From: Methylophaga sp. 42_25_T18
GTDB taxonomy: Bacteria > Pseudomonadota > Gammaproteobacteria > Nitrosococcales > Methylophagaceae
Assembly: GCA_002163085.1 (NCBI GenBank)
Contig: MAAJ01000006.1
Location: 466,858 to 530,857 of the forward strand
DNA length: 64,000 bases
Reading direction: 5' to 3'
Part shown: one piece after another, positions 21,601 through 29,615 of the stretch
Position numbering within the stretch: position 1 is the stretch's first letter
Layout: each line of letters starts with the position of its first letter
The notes under the pieces: model-generated
The model's database searches: none
Told to the model about the DNA's origin: nothing
What the model saw: only the letters and a program-made list of their open reading frames with translations
Translations under genes and position numbers: made by a program

Positions 21601-21714
21601 GATATCTAAGCTAGAGTTAAATAGCTTATACATGCCATAGCCCAACAATAACAACGCGAGCGCAACCACCACACCTCGAAACCGGACTGAAAAGGCAACA
21701 ACTTTAGCTAACAT
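18625..21714 (-). CDS. Efflux RND transporter permease, heavy-metal (CzcA/CusA-like) family
   Basis: This is an inner-membrane proton-driven pump subunit of 1029 residues, typical for RND permeases. Two halves, each with a large periplasmic loop, are visible. The first half's TM4 region reads [27 protein letters not shown], carrying the acidic residues expected of heavy-metal efflux members. N-terminal FPEFAPKQV and PLENALGG are hallmarks of the HME subfamily. The start, ATG 21714, is 15 nt downstream of the adaptor gene stop, so the two form one operon. No outer-membrane factor gene is adjacent. The metal specificity is not readable with confidence. Confidence 0.9.
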   Translation of the reverse strand: [1029 protein letters not shown]

Positions 21715-21729
21715 CTTATTTAACCCGCC

Positions 21730-22839
21730 TTAATCGTCATCTTCATCTTGGATCTGCCACCTGAATTCTTCCGACAACAACATTTGCGATCCGGTCAGCA
21801 CTAACGATTCACTTTGTTCCATGCCTTGCTGAACAAATAGCCCATCCTGCATATTGATGCTGCCTTTTAATGAGCGACGCTGATATTTGCCTTCACCTAA
21901 TTCAACATATGCCCAAGCCTGCCCGGCATACCACACCACCGCGGTATTCGGAATAACAACACCTGATAGCGGCTCATCAGTTTCAGGTAACCATACATCC
22001 AACCGCATACCCGAACGTAACTTGCCGGTTGCGGTGCGAAAATAATACGTTTCACCCTGAACAACTTGGTTAGAAGAGCTGACTGCTGGAGCAACAAAAT
22101 ACGCTTTGCGTGCATCGTGTCGTATTCCGTTACGAGCAATGCGAATAAAACTCAGCTCTGCTGGCAAGGTTTTCTCAACAGGCAAGGTCACTAATATCAA
22201 TCTATCCTGCCGAGATACTAGCCGTTCCAACGGTTTGGAATCTGAACCTATGACCCAAGCTGAAATCGTTTCACCCCACGCTTGTCGTACTTGGTCTTTC
22301 ACATCTTTTAACTGAAACTGTGTGCCTAGTAACCTAGCCTTAGCTTCTCGCCAACTTGCCGCAGCATAATTGACATTCTTTGTTGCCACACTACCAGCGC
22401 CTTGGCTTAGTTTTGTTAAGCGGTTGAGCTCTTGCTTGGCTGATGACTCGCCAACAGTCGCGACATTCAACGCTGCTCGTGCTTGATTATAATCAGCACG
22501 AGCGTCCAACAAAACAGCGACATCCATAACGCGTGCTTGAGCTTGTACTTCAGGGAAATAGCTACTTGCTATCAAAGTCCGTGTTTCGATACCGGCGTAG
22601 TCTTGAGCCTCATCATCCAACATCACGATCATATTGCCAGCCGGCGGAGCCGTATCATCATGACCGTCGTCATCGTCATCGTCCGTTTGGGCTTCTTCTA
22701 CCGCTTCATTGTATTCTTCGACCCACTCGTCAATCACACCTAACCACGATGAGTCAGATGCAAGCGGTACAACAAAGAAAATTGCCGCCAATGCAACAAC
22801 GATAGCGAGCCAAAGGGCTAATCTTCCACGTAACTTCAT
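21730..22839 (-). CDS. RND efflux periplasmic adaptor with acidic, metal-binding-like segment
   Basis: This is the membrane fusion protein partner of the downstream RND permease. After an N-terminal membrane segment (about residues 8-24 from ATG 22839) comes a strongly acidic stretch containing six consecutive Asp, then Gly-His-Asp-Asp, which could bind metal cations. The hairpin, lipoyl and beta-barrel regions follow and the protein ends in Asp-rich residues. ATG 22839 is preferred over TTG 22866 because GGA lies 8 nt upstream. It is the first gene of the two-gene pump operon and lies divergent from tRNA-Phe. Confidence 0.85.
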   Translation of the reverse strand: MKLRGRLALWLAIVVALAAIFFVVPLASDSSWLGVIDEWVEEYNEAVEEAQTDDDDDDGHDDTAPPAGNMIVMLDDEAQDYAGIETRTLIASSYFPEVQAQARVMDVAVLLDARADYNQARAALNVATVGESSAKQELNRLTKLSQGAGSVATKNVNYAAASWREAKARLLGTQFQLKDVKDQVRQAWGETISAWVIGSDSKPLERLVSRQDRLILVTLPVEKTLPAELSFIRIARNGIRHDARKAYFVAPAVSSSNQVVQGETYYFRTATGKLRSGMRLDVWLPETDEPLSGVVIPNTAVVWYAGQAWAYVELGEGKYQRRSLKGSINMQDGLFVQQGMEQSESLVLTGSQMLLSEEFRWQIQDEDDD

Positions 22840-22936
22840 TACTGAGTCCAATCGACAAAACCACAAAACAAGCCGGTCATTACAACATGCCCCTCTTAAC
22901 GGGACAAGATCACCAGCAAATTAAATTAGCTTTTAC

Positions 22937-22966
22937 TTGACAGAGCCCCCCCGCAAAAGGTTTAAT
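22937..22966 (+). promoter_or_regulatory. Probable sigma-70 promoter of tRNA-Phe
   Basis: A perfect TTGACA (22937-22942) is followed after 18 nt by TTTAAT (22961-22966). The next bases are a GC-rich discriminator (ACGCGACC) just upstream of the tRNA, which is typical of stringently controlled stable RNA promoters. Confidence 0.75.
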
Positions 22967-22979
22967 ACGCGACCTTAAC

Positions 22980-23055
22980 GGCTCGATAGCTCAGTCGGTA
23001 GAGCAAGGGATTGAAAATCCCTGTGTCCCTGGTTCGATTCCAGGTCGAGCCACCA
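22980..23055 (+). tRNA. tRNA-Phe (anticodon GAA)
   Basis: This is a 76-nt cloverleaf with encoded CCA. The acceptor stem GGCTCGA pairs with TCGAGCC, the D arm contains AGCTCAGTCGGTAGAGC, the anticodon stem AGGGA/TCCCT encloses TTGAAAA with anticodon GAA, and the T arm is CCTGG-TTCGATT-CCAGG. The sequence is close to the E. coli tRNA-Phe. A terminator follows within 10 nt, so the gene is a single-gene unit. Confidence 0.98.
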
Positions 23056-23061
23056 AGTTAT

Positions 23062-23102
23062 AAAAAAGCCCCGGAAATCATTTTGATTCTGGGGCTTTTT
23101 TT
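23062..23102 (+). terminator. Intrinsic terminator of tRNA-Phe
   Basis: A long stem is formed by AAAAGCCCCGGAAATCA and TGATTCTGGGGCTTTT around a short TT-rich loop, and is followed by a T run. A-rich flanks suggest it could work in both directions. Confidence 0.92.
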
Positions 23103-23181
23103 ATGGTTCCTTGTTAACGGCCTCGAATAGCGACTATTCATTCTCTGGTATGCTCTTGTTAGCTCAGTTTCAGAGAATAAG

Positions 23182-23841
23182 ATGAATATAACCCTCACTT
23201 TTTTTTTGTTGTTATTTAGCATCAATTGCTTTGCTGCCGATCTGGCCGCACATGTTACTTCTGTCAAAGGACAAGCTTGGGTTCACAAAATGGATGAGCC
23301 CCGCCGTCCATTACAAGCAGGCGATACCGTATATGAAGCAGAAACTGTCAGCACTGGCAAAAAATCCAGTTTAAAGCTGCTTTTTTTGGATGGTTCCAAG
23401 TTTGATCTAGGGGAAGCTACCACACTGGAAATCAGCCACTATCAATATCAAACACCCAATCACCCCGATTCATTCTCCAGTAGAATCTTCAAAGGTACTT
23501 TTCGTTTTGTCACCGGTTTAATTGCCAATGACAACCCACGGGCTATGGATGTGAATTTGCCTGTGGCCACAATAGGCATTAGAGGCACCCATGTTGTTGG
23601 CGAAACAAACTCGACTACTGCTAAAGTAATATTGTTAAAACCTGAAAAATCAGTACAAACATCTGTGGAAGTATTTAACCAGTTTGGCAGCGTCACCATT
23701 GATAAAGTCGGTTATGGCACCGAAATCCCTGATGAGTTTAGTCCGCCCTCACCAGTCAGAAGAATGCAACTGCGTACTATCGACAACTTAATACGTTCGA
23801 TACAACGCAGCCAACGGATCCGGATACCGCGACCTCGTTAA
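23182..23841 (+). CDS. Secreted FecR-domain protein
   Basis: The 219-residue protein has a signal peptide (residues 1-~18, cleavage near CFAAD) and a FecR-type beta domain from about 22 to 150. The FecR features are V-x-G-x-A-W-V, the LQAGDTVYEAETV segment and VATIGIRGTHV, which is the most diagnostic stretch. Unlike classical FecR it lacks an N-terminal cytoplasmic anti-sigma region, so it is an exported protein, not a TonB-dependent regulator. The C-terminus is basic and Arg-rich. An inverted repeat ATTCTCT (23140-23146) / AGAGAAT (23172-23178) brackets the leader just before ATG 23182. Function unknown; the adjacent outer-membrane barrel gene is a possible partner. Confidence 0.8.
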   Translation: MNITLTFFLLLFSINCFAADLAAHVTSVKGQAWVHKMDEPRRPLQAGDTVYEAETVSTGKKSSLKLLFLDGSKFDLGEATTLEISHYQYQTPNHPDSFSSRIFKGTFRFVTGLIANDNPRAMDVNLPVATIGIRGTHVVGETNSTTAKVILLKPEKSVQTSVEVFNQFGSVTIDKVGYGTEIPDEFSPPSPVRRMQLRTIDNLIRSIQRSQRIRIPRPR

Positions 23842-23968
23842 AAAGTAATCCTTTTTAGCGGTGACAACCTTTCCCCTAACGGCTTTAAATCTTTACAAAA
23901 ACGTGTATTCGGTTATATTGATAAATCAGTAAGTTATCTAATTCAAACTGATGTGATGAGGATACAAA

Positions 23969-25054
23969 ATGGCAATTAAACACGGACTGGTCATTGCTAC
24001 ATGTCTGACCTTACTTTCCACGGCTAACATAAGCCTTGCTTGTGATACGATTTTCTTTGATGAATGTTTGGATGGTGTCGGTCCAGCAGTCACCAATAGC
24101 GATAACCTGAGAACCGCATCCTATCGAATTACCAATACCATTCGAAATCGCGATTCCTCTGAAGAAGACATCACCACTTCACAACTAAATGGAGTGACCG
24201 GTCGCGCTGCAGGCGACCATTTCGGCAACTGGAGTGTATGGGGCAACGTCAGCAGTACCGCCTATGATGCTGATATTCCGCTAACAAATGCACTTGATGG
24301 TTTAGGCAATCCCGTTCCGCTGGCCAGCTATGAAGGTGATCTTGATAGTGTGCTCATCGGTACAGATACTTTAATTGGCAACCAATTTCTAGTGGGGGTT
24401 GCCTTCAGCTACGAAGAGAATGATATTTTCACCGATTATAATGGTGGTGACAATGAATCGGATGGCTTTACCGTCTCACCTTATGCAGCCTATCTGTTTA
24501 ACGATATTTTCAGCATTGATGTTTCTGCCGGTTATAGTTCTTTAGACTACGATACTGACCGCATTGACAATACCAACGGTAATACCATTCGAGGCAACTT
24601 TGATGCCGATCGCTGGTTTGTCGCCTCCAACATCAACGCTATCATCAATCGAGGTAATTGGTATTTTGCTGGACGAATTGGTTATCTCTATACCGAAGAA
24701 GAACAAGATGGCTATACAGAAACTGGTGGCCCTACTGCACGGACTTTACCCGATCGACATATTGACCTTTCCCAGATCATTGTTGGATTTGATGTTGCCT
24801 ATAGCTTTGGCTGGTATGAACCCTATGTCATCGTTACTTATTTGAACGACATTAATGCTGATGATGGCTCGAGTGCCGGTGGACTACCGGGGAATACCGC
24901 AACAGCGGTTAATGACGATGATGAGGTGCAAACCGGTATCGGCCTACGATTATTTGATAATGATGTCAGTGGCACACTTGAATGGAGCAGAGTTATAGGT
25001 CGAGATACCTTTGATAGCGATACCCTCATGTTCACCCTGCGGGCTAATATATAA
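23969..25054 (+). CDS. Outer-membrane beta-barrel protein, autotransporter-barrel-like
   Basis: The 361-residue exported protein has a signal peptide ending near residue 24 (SLACD) and a pair of cysteines in CDTIFFDEC at the mature N-terminus. From about residue 85 it shows alternating beta strands typical of an autotransporter-type barrel (for example VGVAFSYEEN, VSPYAAYLF, WYFAGRIGYLYT, WYEPYVIVTYLND), ending in MFTLRANI. No long passenger domain is present, so it is a barrel with a short N-terminal segment, not a classical autotransporter. It follows the FecR-domain gene on the same strand after 127 nt. Confidence 0.75.
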   Translation: MAIKHGLVIATCLTLLSTANISLACDTIFFDECLDGVGPAVTNSDNLRTASYRITNTIRNRDSSEEDITTSQLNGVTGRAAGDHFGNWSVWGNVSSTAYDADIPLTNALDGLGNPVPLASYEGDLDSVLIGTDTLIGNQFLVGVAFSYEENDIFTDYNGGDNESDGFTVSPYAAYLFNDIFSIDVSAGYSSLDYDTDRIDNTNGNTIRGNFDADRWFVASNINAIINRGNWYFAGRIGYLYTEEEQDGYTETGGPTARTLPDRHIDLSQIIVGFDVAYSFGWYEPYVIVTYLNDINADDGSSAGGLPGNTATAVNDDDEVQTGIGLRLFDNDVSGTLEWSRVIGRDTFDSDTLMFTLRANI

Positions 25055-25153
25055 CAGCGATGTCGAATAAGGTTTATTAAAATGGCGAACTGCTTAACAG
25101 CTCATTAACGATACTCTATATATAGATAGGTTTAAATCGCACAGGAGAATATC

Positions 25154-25345
25154 GTGGATATTAAGAGAACTGCACAAGTTTCACCCATCCTATCCTCACA
25201 ACGCATTGCTAACGAGCACCTCGCTGCTACATTGAAATTGGTCAATGACCAGACCAAAGCAAATGGCGAAGCGGCAGTAAAATTAATTCAATCCGTGCCA
25301 CAAGCAACTGGCAATGTGGGCAACTTGCTTAATGTCTCCGTTTAA
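25154..25345 (+). CDS. Small YjfB-like protein (putative motility protein family)
   Basis: The 63-residue protein starts with GTG behind AGGAGAATATC, a good ribosome binding site. The sequence is helical in character, with a central AATLKLVNDQTKANGEAAVKLI stretch (residues about 28-49) that resembles the YjfB putative motility family (helix with K-x-x-D/N-x-Q-x-x-x-G-x-A-x-x-L-I). The true role of this family is not established. No flagellar genes are nearby. Confidence 0.6.
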   Translation: MDIKRTAQVSPILSSQRIANEHLAATLKLVNDQTKANGEAAVKLIQSVPQATGNVGNLLNVSV

Positions 25346-25600
25346 TCACACCAATCTAGATCGATCGATGTGATAAGCATTTAGTTAGACAAACACACTG
25401 AAGCTAAGTCCGCACCTATCATTCCAGGCTATTTGTTGTAAAAAACACACAACTTTAGCTTCAAACACCCAAATGTCTCATTTTTGTTGAAAAAGGTTTG
25501 CAATGTCGCTCTCAATGTGGAGAATACGTTGTTAACCGATTTAAATCCGGTTACGAGAGAAATATAAAGTAATCTGTTAACAAATATAAGGTATACAGAA

Positions 25601-26713
25601 ATGACATTAAACAAAAAAGTATTAGCAGGTCTAGTTGCACTTGCTGCTGCTAGCACATCTGCTCAAGCAGTAACGTTAGTTGCTGAAGATGGTTGGGAAG
25701 TTAAAGTTGGTGGTCTTATCAACCAATTCGTAACTTTCAGTGATTACGATAACGTCACTAGCGGTGACGCTAATGAAGTGCGTGATGGTCTATTACCAGC
25801 ATTCTTGAACTTTGACTTCAAAGCTCCAACAATGAATGGTCTTGATATCGCAGCTCACATCTCTTTCAGCCCTGGTACTAACCAATCTAGCTATGACACT
25901 TTTGAACAACGTGAAGTTTACTTCACAGTTGACGGTTCATTCGGTCAAGTATTAGCGGGTAAAGCATTAGGTCTTTATGGTTCACACAACATCTTAACTG
26001 ACCAAACTTTATTCGGTGTGGGTTACGGTACTAGAAACAACGGTGGTACTACTCTAGGTGGTATCGGTCTTGGTTATGACTACGCTGCATGGCGTTCACA
26101 AGTAAAGTGGACATCACCTGACATGAACGGCTTTAAAATTGCCGTAGCGATTGTTGATAATGCTGGTGGTACAGTTGGCGCTCTTGCTGGTGACAAACCA
26201 ACAGGTAGCCTTGCTACTGGTGGTCGTGATTCTGAAGACTTCCGCTACGAAATCGATTTATCTTATGCTGGTTCATTTGATAACGGTAGCTACAGCGCTT
26301 GGGTAAGTGCTATGCACCAAGGTGATGACGTTTACGGTACATCAACTGATGCTCTTGATGATGAAAGTGCTTGGACTATCGGTGGTACATTAGTACTTGG
26401 CGGTTTTGAAGCAATGATGCAATACTCTGACTCTGAAGGTGCAACTGCAGCAACAAAAGAAGAGTGGCAACAATACATCGTTCAAGCTGGTTACCGTTTC
26501 GCTGGTACTACTTTAGTATCTGCTAGCTACGCTAACTTGGAAGATAAAAAAGCAACAACTGACGATGAAATCGATCGTTTGACTGTTGGTATCTACCACG
26601 ATGTAAACGCTAACCTTAAATTGGTTGCGGAATACACAAATGTTGAAGATGATACAAGCAGCAGCGCAGCTGATGTTGATATCTACTCATTGGGTGCTTT
26701 CGTATTCTTCTAA
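25601..26713 (+). CDS. Gram-negative porin
   Basis: This 370-residue outer-membrane porin has a signal peptide (residues 1-23, cleavage at AQA) and repeated beta strands. It ends with a terminal aromatic signature LGAFVFF for BAM-dependent insertion. It resembles trimeric general porins of marine gammaproteobacteria (GxxVxxxxYDYxAWRSQVKW region). Codon use is strongly biased toward abundant codons compared with neighbours, indicating very high expression. The leader of about 250 nt upstream contains a GTTAACCG...CGGTTAC inverted repeat near 25530-25553 and a GAGAAATATAAAG segment, but no riboswitch class that I recognise. A terminator follows the gene. Confidence 0.9.
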   Translation: MTLNKKVLAGLVALAAASTSAQAVTLVAEDGWEVKVGGLINQFVTFSDYDNVTSGDANEVRDGLLPAFLNFDFKAPTMNGLDIAAHISFSPGTNQSSYDTFEQREVYFTVDGSFGQVLAGKALGLYGSHNILTDQTLFGVGYGTRNNGGTTLGGIGLGYDYAAWRSQVKWTSPDMNGFKIAVAIVDNAGGTVGALAGDKPTGSLATGGRDSEDFRYEIDLSYAGSFDNGSYSAWVSAMHQGDDVYGTSTDALDDESAWTIGGTLVLGGFEAMMQYSDSEGATAATKEEWQQYIVQAGYRFAGTTLVSASYANLEDKKATTDDEIDRLTVGIYHDVNANLKLVAEYTNVEDDTSSSAADVDIYSLGAFVFF

Positions 26714-26769
26714 AGATTACAAAGTGCTTAAAGTCTCAAATCGTTTGATTTGATTCTTGTGTAAGATTG

Positions 26770-26802
26770 AAAAAGCCTCAACCTCGGTTGGGGCTTTTTT
26801 TT
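26770..26802 (+). terminator. Intrinsic terminator of the porin gene
   Basis: Stem AGCCTCAACC pairs with GGTTGGGGCT (one T-G wobble) around a TC-rich loop and is followed by eight T residues. It lies 56 nt after the porin stop. Confidence 0.92.
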
Positions 26803-26901
26803 ACCTCAAAAACCTACGGAATTATTACTTTTCATCAGTATTGACTTAAAATTGGCTGTTGATTAGCCTATCCAACCCTTTAAGAGCTTGAGAGTGTTTA
26901 G

Positions 26902-27525
26902 ATGTCTTTATTACCTGACTTTATTACCGCTATCCAACAGACAATCCATACACATGAAATCGAAGTAACCGAATTAGATAAAGCTATCGGTGATGGTGAT
27001 CATGTGGTGAATTTACAACGCGGTTTAGCTGCACTTAAAACTATTGAAAATGAATTGGCCTCTTTGGACTACTCATCAGCGTTTATGAAAATAGGTATGA
27101 CCTTAATGTCGACTATGGGCGGCGCTTCTGGTTCTTTATTTGGCACTCTCTTTATCAGCATGGCTAAAGCCACTAAAGATCAACCAGTTAACCTGACCAG
27201 TTTTGCTGCTGTATTTGCTCAAGGCGTGGAATCCGTGAAACAACGGGGCAAAGCCGACCTTGGTGAAAAAACCATGTTGGACACCTTAATCCCTGTAGTA
27301 AATAGCCTACAAGAAAGTGCTCAAAATAATGAATCGTTAAGCGCAACTTTAGAAAAACTTAAATTGGTTGCAATTAAAGGTATGGAATCCACCGAAGGGA
27401 TGATTGCCACCAAAGGTCGCGCCTCATTTTTAGGTGAACGTGCTATTGGTCATATTGATGCCGGCGCACGTACTAGTCAGTTGATGATCTGTGCGATTGC
27501 AGATGTATTATTAGCACAACAATGA
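26902..27525 (+). CDS. dhaL: Dihydroxyacetone kinase subunit DhaL
   Basis: DhaL is the nucleotide-binding subunit that phosphorylates dihydroxyacetone held by DhaK. Its 207 residues carry the Mg-nucleotide site IGDGDH (D31, D33, H34), the GMTLMSTMGGASG glycine-rich helix, GKADLGEKTMLDTL, and the KGRASFLGERAIGHIDAGA signature. In E. coli the bound ADP is recharged by DhaM of the PTS; here no DhaM is in the window, so either ATP exchange or another phosphoryl donor must act. It is convergent with dhaK with only 18 nt between stops, an unusual layout for two subunits of one enzyme. Confidence 0.92.
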   Translation: MSLLPDFITAIQQTIHTHEIEVTELDKAIGDGDHVVNLQRGLAALKTIENELASLDYSSAFMKIGMTLMSTMGGASGSLFGTLFISMAKATKDQPVNLTSFAAVFAQGVESVKQRGKADLGEKTMLDTLIPVVNSLQESAQNNESLSATLEKLKLVAIKGMESTEGMIATKGRASFLGERAIGHIDAGARTSQLMICAIADVLLAQQ

Positions 27526-27543
27526 TAATGAACTAGTCTCATA

Positions 27544-28530
27544 CTACCAGCGTAAGTTAGCCGTATGCACCGGGGCATCCCATAATTTAGTTAGTTCTTC
27601 ATCTAATAAGATGATGGTAATTGAACAACCAGCCATATCCAGTGAAGTGGTGTAATTACCAACCAATGAACGTTCGATTTCAATACCGCGTTGTTGCCAA
27701 TATTTCACTGCCAAATCATAGACTAAATATAACTCCATCAAGGGTGTGGCGCCAAAACCATTAACATGCAGTAAGATTTTCTGACCCGGTTGAGGTTTTA
27801 ATTCTGCATCAATCGCTGTGGCTAAATGTTCAACTATCTCAGTTGCGTTAGCCAAATCCATCGGCTCGCGGCCGCGTTCCCCATGAATACCGACGCCCAT
27901 TTCAATTTCATTGTCACCAATATCAAAGGTTGGTTGGCCTAATGCCGGTACGGTACAACTGGTTAAGGCTACACCCATAGATGCAGTACAATCATTGACT
28001 CTATCGCCTAAGGATTTACACTCCGCCAACGTCGCGCCGGCTTCAGCCGCCGCTCCAACTATTTTTTCAACTATTAATGTACCCGCTACACCACGGCGAC
28101 CAGTAGGATGATCTTTGGGCAAGGACACATCATCACTGACAAGCACTGTCTCATGCGGGTAATCCAACATTTCGCCAGCAATTTCAAAATTCATCACATC
28201 ACCGGCATAGTTTTTAACGATAAATAATATGCCGGCTTCATTCTCAACGGCTTCAGCGGCTGCCATCATTTGATCTGGCGTAGGAGAAGTAAAGATTTGT
28301 CCCGGACAGGCTGCATCTAACATCCCTTGCCCTACCAGACCAGTATGTAGGGGTTCATGGCCTGATCCACCACCAGAGACAAGCGCGACCTTTCCCGCTT
28401 TGGCTTTGTGTTTTCTGCTGACAAAGTGGGGCTGATGATTAAGTTGAATAATATCTTCATGTGCTTTGGCAAAACCATTCAGACTTTCCTCAAGTAGGCT
28501 TTCAACCGCATTAATCATCTTTTTCATCAT
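27544..28530 (-). CDS. dhaK: Dihydroxyacetone kinase subunit DhaK
   Basis: DhaK is the substrate-binding subunit that holds dihydroxyacetone as a covalent hemiaminal on a histidine. Its 328 residues include SGGGSGHEPLHTG at about 52-64, the VKNYAGDVMNFE segment, and MGVGIHGERG, in which H216 matches the covalent His of characterised DhaK proteins. Tandem ATG codons at 28530 and 28527 follow GGAG; spacing favours 28527. It is cotranscribed downstream of a NagD-like phosphatase gene. Product DHAP would feed lower glycolysis. Confidence 0.94.
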   Translation of the reverse strand: MMKKMINAVESLLEESLNGFAKAHEDIIQLNHQPHFVSRKHKAKAGKVALVSGGGSGHEPLHTGLVGQGMLDAACPGQIFTSPTPDQMMAAAEAVENEAGILFIVKNYAGDVMNFEIAGEMLDYPHETVLVSDDVSLPKDHPTGRRGVAGTLIVEKIVGAAAEAGATLAECKSLGDRVNDCTASMGVALTSCTVPALGQPTFDIGDNEIEMGVGIHGERGREPMDLANATEIVEHLATAIDAELKPQPGQKILLHVNGFGATPLMELYLVYDLAVKYWQQRGIEIERSLVGNYTTSLDMAGCSITIILLDEELTKLWDAPVHTANLRW

Positions 28531-28549
28531 GTACTCCAGCTATGTATGC

Positions 28550-29386
28550 TTATATAGAATTGCGTAAAATTTGAGCCACTTCAGTAATATCCGCCATCAC
28601 CCACGTCGGTTGATAGTCCAGCTTAGCCATATCCTGCTTCGAGGAAATACCGGTCAATACCATTATGCTACGCATGCCGGCATTGACCGCGCCAAGTATG
28701 TCGGTATCCAGACGGTCACCAATAGCAATGGTATTCTCTGCTTGTGTACCTAATATGGCTAAGGCTTGCTGATATAAAATCGGTTCCGGCTTGCCTATCG
28801 AAATAGCAGTAACGCCGGTGGCAGCAGCTAAAGCCGCCAAGGTACCGCCATTGCCCATCACCTCGCCTAATTCTGTCGGCAGGGTTGTGTCTGCATTAGT
28901 GGCATAAAACTGTGCACCGGCCTTTATATTAAGTGTCGCCGTGGCTAATTTATCCCATGTCAGTTGCCGATCTAGGCCTGATACCACCAAATCGGCACCC
29001 TGATCATTAATGCCTTTATCTGCTTGGTTGACCTGATACAGCTCCGTTAAGGTAAAACCATGATCAATTAATGGCTGGCGTAAACCCTCTTCGCCAATAA
29101 CAAATACCCTGCGTTTATCATGGGGAATATACTCTGCGAGATAAGTCGCTGTTGCCATGCTAGAAGTTAATATTTCATCTGCAGAAACTGCAACACCCAT
29201 AGCAGCCAACTTATCAATATATTGCTGCTGAGTCAGGCTGGCATTATTGGTTGCTAATATAAAAGGAATAGCCAACTCGCGCAGCGTGACAAAAAAATCA
29301 CCTAGTCCAGCTATCGGATTATTGCCATGCCACAGCACCCCATCCATATCAATAATTAACCCGCCGAGCTTATCAAGTTTCTGCAT
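28550..29386 (-). CDS. HAD-IIA phosphatase, NagD/PGP-like
   Basis: The 278-residue sugar-phosphate phosphatase has the HAD nucleophile motif DMDGVLWHG with D13 and D15, the ATNNAS motif II, an alpha/beta cap, and the C-terminal IGDRLDTDILGAVNAGM metal-binding motif. The cap type is C2a of the NagD/4-nitrophenylphosphatase group. The substrate is not deducible; position next to dhaK on the same strand (19-nt gap) suggests a C3 phosphate such as DHAP, glycerol phosphate or phosphoglycolate, but this is inference. It is divergent from hps1 and has its promoter in the shared 229-nt gap. Confidence 0.88.
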   Translation of the reverse strand: MQKLDKLGGLIIDMDGVLWHGNNPIAGLGDFFVTLRELAIPFILATNNASLTQQQYIDKLAAMGVAVSADEILTSSMATATYLAEYIPHDKRRVFVIGEEGLRQPLIDHGFTLTELYQVNQADKGINDQGADLVVSGLDRQLTWDKLATATLNIKAGAQFYATNADTTLPTELGEVMGNGGTLAALAAATGVTAISIGKPEPILYQQALAILGTQAENTIAIGDRLDTDILGAVNAGMRSIMVLTGISSKQDMAKLDYQPTWVMADITEVAQILRNSI

Positions 29387-29524
29387 AATTACCTGTATAT
29401 TTTATAATGTAAATTTGGCCAAAAGCTGCGCTCATAGCCAAATATAGACTACGGTATAATATATGAAAATTTACATTGTGCAGCAGTAGAGCAACGACTC
29501 AGAACAAAGCGACTATAAAGAGAA

Positions 29525-29554
29525 TTGACATTGTTAGTCAATTTGACTTATAGT
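29525..29554 (+). promoter_or_regulatory. Putative sigma-70 promoter of the first hps gene with internal palindrome
   Basis: TTGACA (29525-29530) is spaced 18 nt from TATAGT (29549-29554). The spacer holds a perfect palindrome, GTCAA-T-TTGAC (29537-29547), which could bind a regulator between the core elements. The second hps gene has the same TTGACA-18-TATAGT layout without the palindrome. Confidence 0.65.
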
Positions 29555-29615
29555 CTTCCGGCGTATTTTTAGCGTAATTATTAAATTTAAATCAATATAT
29601 TAGGAGCATGTCAGC

